This document shows, piece after piece, positions 56,430-64,000 of a stretch of 64,000 nucleotides of DNA. Every line of letters begins with the position of its first letter. Within the stretch, counting starts at the first letter, position 1. The notes beneath the pieces were generated by a model. It was given only the letters and a program-made list of their open reading frames with translations. It was not told the origin of the DNA and made no database searches. The position numbers were made by a program, and so were the translations under genes. The stretch comes from Symbiodinium natans (taxonomy: Eukaryota > Sar > Dinophyceae > Suessiales > Symbiodiniaceae): the NCBI GenBank assembly GCA_905221605.1, contig CAJNDS010001402.1, forward strand, positions 600,501 to 664,500, read 5' to 3'.

Positions 56430-56566
56430 GCTATGGCCAATCCAGACTGAGTACAACATTCTCCGTCGGTGCCGCGACCACCGTCCTGACACAAATTGCC
56501 ATATTTCCACGGGTCGTTGCTTGGCAGGCATGGCTCTTCAAAGGCATCCTTCAACCCAGAAACCTT
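56430..56566 (+). CDS. MFS exon with helix TTVLTQIAIFPRVVAWQ
   Basis: A CCCTAAA array then ACTGGTGCAG; frame YGQSRLSTTFSVGAATTVLT, QIAIFPRVVAWQAWLFKGIL, QPRNL. It resembles MFS helix 7-8 (G....LTQ....P..). GC donor CTT|GCAACC, phase 0. Confidence 0.7.
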
Positions 56567-56761
56567 GCAACCCAAAGAGTTCTGGGTTGCATTGAGGCTA
56601 GTCGGAGTGCTTCCAGGATGATCCCAGTGCCCCGAGCCTCCAAAAATCAGCACTCTAAGTGATCGGACTTAGGAGTAAGGGGGTAGAGTTTAGGCCAAGA
56701 TCTTTAATGTTTAGGAATTAGGGCGTCGAGCTGTAATCCCCAGACCGTTTCTGCTGCCCAG

Positions 56762-56809
56762 GTTGGATGTCTTGGAGCCAACATGGCAGCACAGTTGCAA
56801 CACAAGCCC
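56762..56809 (+). CDS. MFS exon VGCLGANMAAQLQHKP
   Basis: Acceptor TTTCTGCTGCCCAG, frame VGCLGANMAAQLQHKP, GC donor CCC|GCCCAG, phase 0. Confidence 0.68.
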
Positions 56810-56849
56810 GCCCAGAGCCCTATATAGACATCCCAAGTTGTGCGCCTGA

Positions 56850-56888
56850 ACCCTAAACCTTAAACCCTAAACCCTAAACCCTAAACCC
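56850..56888. repeat. CCCTAAA array
   Basis: Five units, 25 nt before the MFS exon at 56913. Confidence 0.88.
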
Positions 56889-56912
56889 GAAGCCCCAAGT
56901 TGCGCACTTGAG

Positions 56913-56982
56913 GCCTGCGCTCTGGGCCTCCTGGGGGTCTCTGTGGGTCTTTGCGGCTTCTCCTTGATCTGGCGCCAGCCAG
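56913..56982 (+). CDS. MFS exon ACALGLLGVSVGLCGFSLIW
   Basis: A clear membrane helix after GCGCACTTGAG. GC donor CCAG|GCCTGG, phase 1. Downstream of a CCCTAAA array at 56850-56888. Confidence 0.72.
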
Positions 56983-57521
56983 GCCTGGTTTGGGGTGTTT
57001 GGCCTCGAGGGCTCAGGGATGTATGGCCGAAGTTTATAGGGTTTAGGGATTTGTGGCATTTAGTAAATTTAGGGTTTAGAGATTTACTTCTGGCCCAAGT
57101 TTAGGGTTAGGGTTGGGGACTTTGGGCTTACCAGTGTTTGGGGGGCCCGGAGTCTTGACGGAGCCTATCCTAAGGGGGTTCAATAGCCACCGCAATCCCC
57201 TCAATGAGTGCCCTTGCCTTCCTACCCTGGGCCCCTTTGGGGTTTGCGCGACGTACACTAAACCCTCGGCCCTCTTTACGTGCAAGAACCACGTCGATTC
57301 AGGGTGACAAGGGTTCAGGGGGGCATTCTAAGAATCCCACGCGCCTGAAGGCGTCAACACACCCACCCCGAATCCAGCTCAGCCCTGTGCTTGAAGGACC
57401 TAACAATGTTAGCCTAACAATTTGGCTACTAGAACCCTTAAGGACAAGATAAACAGGTCCCTGGAAGTATGGGGGAGGATATGGTACCCTCAAGTCTCCC
57501 CTCCATTTGGCCACGGCACAG

Positions 57522-57590
57522 TTCACACAGCGCTGTACCTGCTGGTGCGCCTGGGAAGCGGCATCGCTGTGTCTCGGGCAAATGCCAGGG
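57522..57590 (+). CDS. MFS exon VHTALYLLVRLGSGIAVSRA
   Basis: Acceptor CACGGCACAG; entered with G it reads VHTALYLLVRLGSGIAVSRA then NAR. Donor G|GTGTCG, phase 1. Like the MFS helix with RxGxGI. Confidence 0.68.
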
Positions 57591-58116
57591 GTGTCGCAGT
57601 GGGAAACCCTTATTGTGGCCCAAAAGCCCTTGCCAAAAACCCTGAACCTGCAAAACCCTAACACAAACCCATCAAACCACCCTATAAGGCCCCTGAACCT
57701 CCACAACCCTGACACAAAACCCAGTAAATCAACCTACTCCAAAAGGGGAGTCCGAGGCATGGAGCATGTGGGTGGCAGGGATGGAGACTTCAGAGATCTC
57801 GGGGTGTGTGGGGCTTAGGATTCTTGGTGTTTGTTTATCAGCTTCTGGATGGTATAGGGTTTAGGGGTAGATATCCAAAAGGAGTGGGAGGTCTTACAAG
57901 TTCTAAGGTTTACCTGGGCTATGTACTTCTTACGCGCTTTCTCCTTGTTCTTCTGAACCTACAGACCAGAAGCCTGAAGTCCCCTGAGCGCCCAGTTCAA
58001 AGCCAGCCCTCCATACCTAAGTATCTGATACTAATAAGGGTCTTGGGAGGAGTAATTAGGGCCTGCCCGAACTTACTAATCCTTTCAAACCCTAAACTTA
58101 ATCCCCTAAAGCCTTC

Positions 58117-58232
58117 AGAGCCGTCTGAAGGACACATCCACTGCCACCCTCGTCGCTGTGGATTCGAAGACCTCGGAGGCCTCTCTCTTGGGCCGCCCCC
58201 TTGTCCCTCCAAGAGCTCCCAGAAACGTGTCA
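58117..58232 (+). CDS. Candidate exon STATLVAVDSKTSEASLLGR
   Basis: Acceptor AAAGCCTTCAG. One frame reads SRLKDTSTATLVAVDSKTSE then ASLLGRPLVPPRAPRNVSG; another (GHIHCHPRRCGFEDLGGL) is also open. Probably the MFS C-terminal region or a following gene. Confidence 0.45.
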
Positions 58233-58519
58233 GGGTGTAGGGTTTGTTGCAGGCTGGTCTAAGAATCCTAAAAAGGGTTGCATAGCCCAAACCTGTTAGA
58301 TGTAGGTTTTGGAGATAGGAGCTCTTAAGGAAGGGCTTGGGGGGGTCTGTACGCGCTGAGGGGTTTGGGGATTGGAGTGTAGGGTTGCAGTTCAGGGCTT
58401 CTTGGTGTTCGCTCTTAGACGTTAGAGTTCGCCATGCTCAGACGTATTCTGCCTGTTTCGTGGTCAGGGTGCATGATGATTGTAGGAGCAGGGTCGACAG
58501 CTCACCCCTGTTTGGCAGG

Positions 58520-58564
58520 TGTCTGTTGGAGAGTCAGAGGGGCTGTTCGTCTTCAAGATTATTG
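58520..58564 (+). CDS. Exon VSVGESEGLFVFKII
   Basis: Acceptor TGTTTGGCAG, frame VSVGESEGLFVFKII, donor TTG|GTTCGC. Strand-like peptide; unrecognised. Confidence 0.5.
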
Positions 58565-58940
58565 GTTCGCAGCCTCCAAAACCACAAACCCAAACCCCTC
58601 AACACCCCAAACGCCCAATTTCCCCAAAACAAGAAATGCTGCTGCATTCACTCTCAAGCCTGGGCCATCCTTTACTGGCTTGTGGGCTTTGTGTTGATTC
58701 CAGGTCCAGTAGCACATTTTGATGCCAGTCCTCCGTGGCTTTTGCGTAGATCGTGTGATCAAAGCTCGCACCCTGCGCTTTGTACCACCAAAGGGTTCCC
58801 TGATCTACTCCTTACGCAACCCTTGTTTTCCCAATGGTTTGAGGAAGGCCCTGAGGAAGCCCCCCTTAATCCCAAATGTGCAACCTTTGGGGTCCAAGAT
58901 GGAGCTGGCATACACGCCAAATCCTAACCCCGAAGGCCCA

Positions 58941-59096
58941 AAGCAAGCACTCCTTACCTGCGCTGCTTCCAAGTCTTCTTGGGTCAGGAGCGGGCTCGAA
59001 ATCTCAGCCTCATCACCTCCACCAGGGCAGCTGCCCGCATAGCTGCCTGGATGGAAGTGTGGTTCACGCGGCAAGACATCCTGAAGCCACCAAGAG
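58941..59096 (+). CDS. Candidate exon CFQVFLGQERARNLSLITST
   Basis: Open frame STPYLRCFQVFLGQERARNL, SLITSTRAAARIAAWMEVWF, TRQDILKPP. Probable acceptor in or before CCCAAAGCAAG. Strong coding look; family unknown. Confidence 0.5.
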
Positions 59097-59417
59097 CAAG
59101 AGTAGCCGGTTCCTTTTTGTTCGCAGATACTGAGAAGCGATACTACCAGTCCCCTACTACTCCCCTCAATACTCCCCTCCTAGGTTCCCCCCATAATAAA
59201 GGCTACTTAGAGAGACTGGTAGTAGGGCTCCTGGAATCCAGACTCCATCCACATCAGGTCACGCCCATGCTGTCAGCCGACCTCTTCGAGGCAGATCCTT
59301 TGGGAGGATGGAGCCATCCATATGTCTCTCCCTCTCTCTGTGTGTGTACTGCATTTTGTGGTTGTGATATTTTTTGATATGCACACAAAACAGTAACATG
59401 GCTTCCGTCATCCCAGC

Positions 59418-59513
59418 TGCGTGCGCCAGAGTGCACCCCGGAGGTTAGCGCCTCCCACAAGAGGGCACCGGGAGCGCTGCCCTATCTGGTGTTCTTGCCT
59501 CAGTCTAAGCAGA
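59418..59513 (+). CDS. Exon LRAPECTPEVSASHKRAPGA
   Basis: Acceptor TTCCGTCATCCCAG, frame LRAPECTPEVSASHKRAPGA then LPYLVFLPQSKQIF; GT donor somewhere before the CCTAAACCC stretch at 59546. Unrecognised. Confidence 0.5.
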
Positions 59514-60192
59514 TATTTGTGAATCATATTGTTAAGATGCGCTTCCTAAACCCTAAACCCCTGGACCCTGAACCCAAAATCCAGAGCTGCAGCATGCTGC
59601 AACCTTGGCTACGTCTGGCCTCTTGGGCCGTGAGCCATGCATTAATATGTGTGCCCAGACAGCTCCTCCCTGCCATGTGCGGCTTGAGATTGCGGGGTTC
59701 GGTTATAGAAGCATTCGTGTGTTTGGACACTCTGGATGGGCCGAAGCCCATGTGATGTTCGGGTGGGGGCGTTGCTCCAAACTAGGGCCTGCTAATATAG
59801 GTAACAGTTGAGGGTTGAAGGGTTTAGGAGATCTAACCTTCAATGAGGGATGCCCCAGTTTAGAACAGACCCCCCATGCTTCCGAACCCCAACTTCACTG
59901 TCCCGCCTTCTCCGCTCTCATGCGCAACCCCGACCCGCAACCCCAAAGTACCCATTGCTCTCATCATCAGAGCCTCCCAAAACAAGGTATGTATGCAACT
60001 ATTATGGGTACTTTTTAGGGGGCGGACTTTGAGTATACAATTTTATGAGAACCTAGTTCGTTAAGGAGGGTTTAGGATGACTTGGTAGGATGACTTGGGT
60101 TTAGTAGAGTAGGTAACCTTGAACCTTCTTGGGGTACTAAGATCCCCTTAGAATCCCAATTAAGTGGCTGTGCGTCTCAGGGCCTCTTCACT

Positions 60193-60265
60193 GGCTGGCG
60201 TCCTCACACCCGTGCCGATTCTACTCAAGCGAAAGGGTGAAGAAAAAGGTCCGCGTGCCAAGGGC
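60193..60265 (+). CDS. Candidate exon ASSLAGVLTPVPILLKRKGE
   Basis: Acceptor TGCGTCTCAG, frame (R)ASSLAGVLTPVPILLKRKGE then EKGPRAK. A G-rich telomere-like intron follows. Basic C-terminal look; it may end the gene that precedes the ZnT9-like tail. Confidence 0.45.
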
Positions 60266-60561
60266 TTTAGAGGTTTCGAGGGGCTTTGGAGGTTTTAGGG
60301 GTTGAGTCGTTGAGGGGTTGGGGTTTGTAGACTTTTAGGGTTTAAGGGCTCGGGGGATCCAGGCTGGGCACCCGCAGCCGGTGTGCGGCATCTATCTTTG
60401 GAAGAGCAGCTGTAAAGTGTAGCTACCTCGGAGCGCATCCGACAACCCAACACCCCAACAGCAAAACAAAAGCCCAGAACTCTGCAAGCCGAGGCTCTTC
60501 CGAAACAACAATGTCTTCTACGAAGCCCTTGCCTGGGAGTTAAAGGACGCTGCGCCCTGAG

Positions 60562-60609
60562 CTACGGGAAGAGTACCCAATGTTCAACTTGCTTTCCCTC
60601 ATGGACAGA
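60562..60609 (+). CDS. ZnT9-like exon LREEYPMFNLLSLMDR
   Basis: After acceptor GCGCCCTGAG the frame reads LREEYPMFNLLSLMDR; donor AGA|GTGACA, phase 0. It fits between NTADE (exon ending 12425) and VERALRSEL in the C-terminal helix region (family: TPEELETFMLKHGEN..). Confidence 0.7.
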
Positions 60610-61034
60610 GTGACACGCCATCAAGCCCCGTGAAGCCAGGTATGTACAGTCTATAGTCTGCAGCCTCTGAGTCCTAAACCCTCTCAGCATTTCTGAGCTC
60701 TAAACCCTACACCCTCTATGGCGCCTCTTCCACTTTGGGAGCCTCCCCGAAAGATGGGAGACATAAATCAGAGGACTAATCATACGATGAGACCTCAGCC
60801 CGGGGGTTCGAAGTGGGGCCCCTTTTTTTAGGAACCTTCCATAGTAGCACCCGTTTGTAAGTGGAATCCCAGAGGCCCGTAACTTTGGAGCCCCGTGACT
60901 TAGAGAGCCACCCACATGGAACACCAAGCCCTAAACCCTAACCCTAAGCCCGAAGGCCCTATAAGCCCGAAGGCCCTAAGCCCTATAAACCCAAGCCCTA
61001 AACCGAACCCACTTTAAGATGACCGGGAGCTCAG

Positions 61035-61082
61035 GTGGAGCGCGCCCTTCGCTCTGAGCTACAGGACTTCAAGAATGCGCGG
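61035..61082 (+). CDS. ZnT9-like exon VERALRSELQDFKNAR
   Basis: After acceptor GGGAGCTCAG the frame reads VERALRSELQDFKNAR, equivalent to VDRLEKELKKRNPEVR. The donor is GC (CGG|GCCGGA), phase 0. Confidence 0.75.
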
Positions 61083-61530
61083 GCCGGAGGATGGGGCTGA
61101 GGGTTCGGGCTTTAGGATGTTCAGGGTTTTTTTTGGGGGGGTTTCTAGGGTCTTTAAGGGGTCTTTTAGGGATGGTTTGGGGTTTTACGGAATTAAGGGC
61201 TTTGGGGTTTTGGGTGTTTGTGGTCTTGGGTTAGAAGGCTCGTGATAGATGGCTTAGTTGGAACAAGTTTGGCCCTCGTAGGGGTTCCTACAGCTCGGGC
61301 TTTTCTGTGGGATCCAGGTTGTTTGGTTTTTGGGCTGAAGTTGTCTTCCTCTTTGGGTTCTGATTTCAATACGACGCTTGCCTTTCGTATCATGGGTGTT
61401 GTTGACTCTCTGCGCAACGCCGTCAGAAGTTGCTTGTCAAAGCTTTTGGTTGCCTGGGCTTTGTCTTTATTCTCAGACTGCTTGGGGCCTGCCAAGCGTG
61501 TTTGCCGAATGCTGTTCGGAGCTTGCTAAG

Positions 61531-61557
61531 GTTCACATTGATCTCGAACCTTGGTGA
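61531..61557 (+). CDS. ZnT9-like terminal exon VHIDLEPW-stop
   Basis: A 27-nt last exon after GCTTGCTAAG: VHIDLEPW then TGA, matching the family C-terminus (RHVDLEIL in animals). It closes the gene. Confidence 0.75.
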   Translation, partial: VHIDLEPW

Positions 61558-62431
61558 TGCCAAGAGCTTACCAGGGACGCTGCGTGTGGATCCATCACGG
61601 TTCCCCTAGAGCATCGAAACTGCACGACCGACCTGCTTGCAAGCCGGAACGGTTCAGCACACGCCACAAGTGACACGGCTTTTTGCTTTGCGCTGTGCTG
61701 GGCCCGCAGAACAATGAAGCCTAAATCCACTAGGCCTCCGACCTAGACCGCCAAAGCACCCAGAAGCAGAAGAAGAAGAAATATCAATAACACACGCACT
61801 GTGAATAACCACATTGCTAGCAATGGTCGATGGAGCCCCGATGGCGAAAGGATACACAGGCAAGTCTTTCTGGTAACATTTCGCGGCCCCGTTTACCCCA
61901 AGCCTTCCAGCTTGTAGGGTTTGCAGGCTAAGCACTGATGAATGTTGTCCGCCCCTAGGTTCTGCAGCTTTGCTGAGATGTGAACAGTTCCAGTATCAAG
62001 AGTTCTGAGACTAAACCCTAAACCCTAAACTTCAGGGAATGCATGGTAATCCTCGGCTTGGGCGTAGGACTTAACAGTGGTCACTTCGCCAGTCGCAAGG
62101 GGTTAGAAGTCCAAGCGCCAGCCGGAGCAATCTCAAAGAGTTGCAGGTCAGAGTTGTTTCCTAAGCCATGATAAGCATTCTATATCTACAGCCCAAAATA
62201 CCCTACACAATGACCGTTTTTTTTTTTTAATAATTCACGCCCAAAATGATACCCTACACAATGAAAGCCCGCATAAATCTGAACCGAAAAAAGCCCCCCA
62301 AAGTCCAAGGCCGAGCTGCCGAACAGGCCCCAGCACCTGACCCGGCTTAGAGGCTGGAGCCGCTGCAAGCGACCTTGGCCAGGCTACAAATGCTTGAGTG
62401 AATATGGAACGAGGGTTTCAGGTCTGATAGG

Positions 62432-62648
62432 GGTTAGGGTTTAGGATTTAGGGTTTAGGGTTTAGGGTTGCAGGACGGAAGACAAGGGCGTCTTATCAAC
62501 CGCCCCCAAAGACAAAGGTGCGAAGCGGGGTCGTGAATGTATGGTGCCCACTCGTGCAAGCCAGGCCAAGGACCATGTACAAAGTTGCGACTAGCAATGG
62601 CTCCTTATGGGGTTCAGGGTTTAGGGTTTAGGGTTTAGGGTTTAGGGT
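62432..62648. repeat. Two short TTTAGGG arrays
   Basis: Units at 62432-62469 and 62607-62648, four to six each. Confidence 0.85.
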
Positions 62649-62935
62649 CTTGGAACCATAGCCCAAGGAGCCCATCAGTTGGCAAGAAGCCTTTCGGGGG
62701 GCTTAGCGCAAGTTTAGCCTGAAAACGATGCGCACAATGCTTGAATGCACCTGAACGATTCGCACACCTTGCAATGTCAGCACCCGTCGACAGTGCCTGT
62801 GTAGGCACTCTTTGCTCATCCACGCGATTGTAGCATATCATATCAGCCGCCGTAGAGGTTTTGAAAGTTATGTGTGTGACAGCGCACGCTCTTGTAGTAG
62901 AAATGCATCTTGGACACTGTATACATATGTATATA

Positions 62936-62961
62936 CTATATATATATATATATATATATAG
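62936..62961. repeat. (TA)n microsatellite
   Basis: About 13 TA units. Confidence 0.88.
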
Positions 62962-63167
62962 TGATATGCCACTGAATGAACCACTACCGACATGCCACCA
63001 CGTGGTCGTTCAGCGTCGCACCTGCAGATTGGAGGCATTTGGTTGCTCAGCAGAACTCGGAGTACCATGTGATTACCCTCTTTGGGGTTTGGTTCCGCCA
63101 GAAGCTAGAACGAAGGAAGGGCCCCATGCAGTTATCTGCCTTCAACTTGCGAAGTACTGATTGGTGA

Positions 63168-64000
63168 GGACCTAGCATACACCACTCGTCATGGCACGTC
63201 CTTTCGCCGGGGATTGAAGGGTTCTACTTGGAAGTGGCCTCAGGAACCAGGCTGTCGAGGAGCATGCAGCAAGACTCAAGGCAGTTCGTCCTCGATACTC
63301 TCGGCGTCGAGCTGAAGTTGCACATGTTGTCGTGCTACTGCCTCCCGCAGGCAATATTGCGGCTTGGGGCGACGAATCGGGAACAGCATTCTTTGACCTC
63401 ATCGCTTCCGGTGAGTCTATCACGCTTTCCGATGGGCTGCCAAGTGCGAGTCAAGGACGCCTCCCACCTGCTCCGAGCTTTTGAAGTTGCAAATCGCCTG
63501 GACTTGACTGAAGCCGAAGCTTTGGAGCTGGCAGGGCAGGTGGGAGTCGTTGCACGCAGGCATGCCACAAATGGCGTCGGCGTTCGATTGAGGGATGTCC
63601 AGCGACTCTTTTGGTTGGAGCCGATGTGCCTGTACCATGTGAGCTCTCCTCCGCCTCGTGATGGCGCCGACGTGCGATTCTTCTGTGGGCAAAAGGTTCG
63701 TGTCAATCAAGATTCTGGTGATTCGGCATGGCTTGGGAAGGTGGGAACTGTGTTTCTGTGTCACCAACCAGCAGATGACAAGCTGCTGGTGAGATATGCT
63801 GGGCAAAAAGAAGAGTTGATCCACCCTGACTTGCTGGACCAGGCATCCTCCTTCTTTGGAGGCGGAGCTGTTCCAGAGTCACTCTCCCTGGAGCCTTTCG
63901 AAGTTGACTGCATTGTGCGCGTGCGAGATGCAGCAACCGTGATGGCTGGCTTCGATGCAGCCAACCGTGATGACTACTTCGGGTACATGGATGAGTTTTG
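63168..64000 (+). CDS. Partial gene: SH3-like (Mind-bomb-type) repeat protein, runs off the window
   Basis: One frame is open from 63168 to the window end (no stop, 277 codons). From the ATG at 63432 coding character is very clear: a repeated unit begins VRVKDASHLL.., then VRVNQDSGDSAWLGKVGTVF, then IVRVRDAATVMAGF. The pattern V(R)V.D.....G..G.V......V.V.......(W)..P..L resembles the SH3-like repeats of Mind-bomb/HERC2 proteins, known to bind peptide motifs, and is common in dinoflagellate proteins. Upstream of 63432 the +2 frame (RAEVAHVVVLLPPAGNIAAW up to a good donor CG|GTGAGT at 63411) competes, so the true 5' end is unresolved. The long minus-strand frames here are shadows. Confidence 0.7.

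Larger units (their letters stand above)
50072..57590 (+). other. Gene extent: major facilitator superfamily (MFS) transporter
   Basis: A chain of short exons whose translation follows the MFS pattern. First half: IGRFMAGL at the GR..G motif after helix 4, then AAVTDLVPG, SRVAAAACQIERL and GVVVGPVAS (the GPxxGG-type helix-5 motif), then FGLPPRL before helix 6. Second half: helix pairs TTVLTQIAIFPRVVA, VGCLGANMAA, ALGLLGVSVGLCG and ALYLLVRLGSGIA. Most junctions from 50072 to 52281, 54337 to 55092 and 56762 to 57590 keep phase. The substrate cannot be told. N- and C-terminal exons are not identified. It lies in the ZnT9-like giant intron. Confidence 0.65.
12426..60561 (+). other. Inferred 48-kb intron of the ZnT9-like gene, containing other genes
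   Basis: GT donor at 12426, AG acceptor at 60560-60561. It encloses the acidic-protein gene, the plastid-leader exon, the HET/ankyrin gene and the MFS gene, all on the same strand. This is inferred from phase and family continuity only. Confidence 0.5.
2758..61557 (+). other. Gene extent: SLC30A9/ZnT9-like cation (zinc) transporter, split by a giant intron
   Basis: ZnT9-type proteins are cation diffusion facilitators that move zinc across organelle membranes, and some also act as nuclear co-activators. The exons below, read in order, give family landmarks: HSIAD (metal-site His/Asp helix), HPYGYAP, KYLREGRD, LLED, ALIDKLEAH, VYDVK, VRFKAEVQF, ITERIL, a VERALRSEL helix and the terminal HIDLEPW-stop. 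Junctions from KYLREGRD to LLED and from ALIDKLEAH to the stop keep phase, apart from the unresolved stretch between LLED and the ALLG micro-exon. The exon ending at 12425 is phase 0, and the next matching exon starts at 60562, also phase 0. From there the tail is 45 residues from NTADE to the stop, about the length of the human tail. I infer one gene with a 48-kb intron; two broken copies is the alternative. The first-membrane-helix exons and parts of the membrane domain were not found. Confidence 0.6.
61558..63167. other. Intergenic stretch between the ZnT9-like tail and the last gene
   Basis: Short TTTAGGG arrays at 62432 and 62607, a T run at 62218, a (TA)n tract at 62936-62960. Possible coding at 63050-63167 (WFRQKLERRKGPMQL) just before the last gene, unconfirmed. 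Confidence 0.35.

Noticed and set aside
63335-63964. Several long minus-strand frames
   Set aside because: Antisense of the unterminated + strand repeat protein, whose frame has visible internal repeats.
1-64000. True chromosome end because of telomere repeats
   Set aside because: Arrays are short, interstitial, in both orientations and interrupted by exons.

Overview
The window looks like nuclear DNA of a dinoflagellate, probably Suessiales/Symbiodiniaceae-like. The reasons are: hundreds of intact and decayed TTTAGGG/CCCTAAA units scattered through non-coding DNA; genes cut into very short exons (about 20-140 nt); roughly half of the phase-checked introns starting with GC instead of GT; a peridinin-plastid type leader with an F-V-A-P motif; and a HET-like/ankyrin protein of a style common in these algae. 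No operons, ribosome binding sites, CRISPR arrays or convincing RNA genes are visible. Most long open frames here are chance frames or shadows. Real coding sequence is in short exons, found by reading the splice sites, checking that intron phases agree, and matching known protein families. All supported exons are on the + strand.

Layout. (1) 2.76-12.43 kb: exons of an SLC30A9/ZnT9-type cation diffusion facilitator (H-S-I-A-D, HPYGYAP, KYLREGRD, LLED, YDVK, VRFKAEV). (2) 60.56-61.56 kb: the C-terminus of the same family (VERALRSEL, HIDLEPW stop). Phase and length fit exactly onto the 12.43-kb exon, which implies one gene with an intron of about 48 kb. (3) Inside that interval, on the same strand, lie other genes: an unrecognised acidic multi-exon protein (23.2-33.56 kb, stop seen); a start exon with a plastid-type leader (40.38 kb); a complete two-exon HET-like + ankyrin gene (44.29-46.27 kb); a short gene ending at 47.93 kb; and an MFS transporter (50.07-57.59 kb). 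Many single candidate exons lie between these. (4) 63.17 kb to the window end: the start of a protein with SH3-like repeats resembling the Mind-bomb repeat, running off the edge.

Telomere-type repeats have a preferred orientation. G-rich TTTAGGG arrays often follow exons, C-rich CCCTAAA arrays often precede them, and in several places the repeat itself supplies the donor (G|GTTTAGGG) or the acceptor (TTTAG|). The rest is degenerate telomere-like sequence, microsatellites, one 0.5-kb minisatellite and a few small inverted or direct repeats.

Limits: there is no RNA evidence. Exon edges were chosen by eye, and single exons outside the three phase-consistent chains (ZnT9, acidic protein, MFS) could be wrong in frame or not real.
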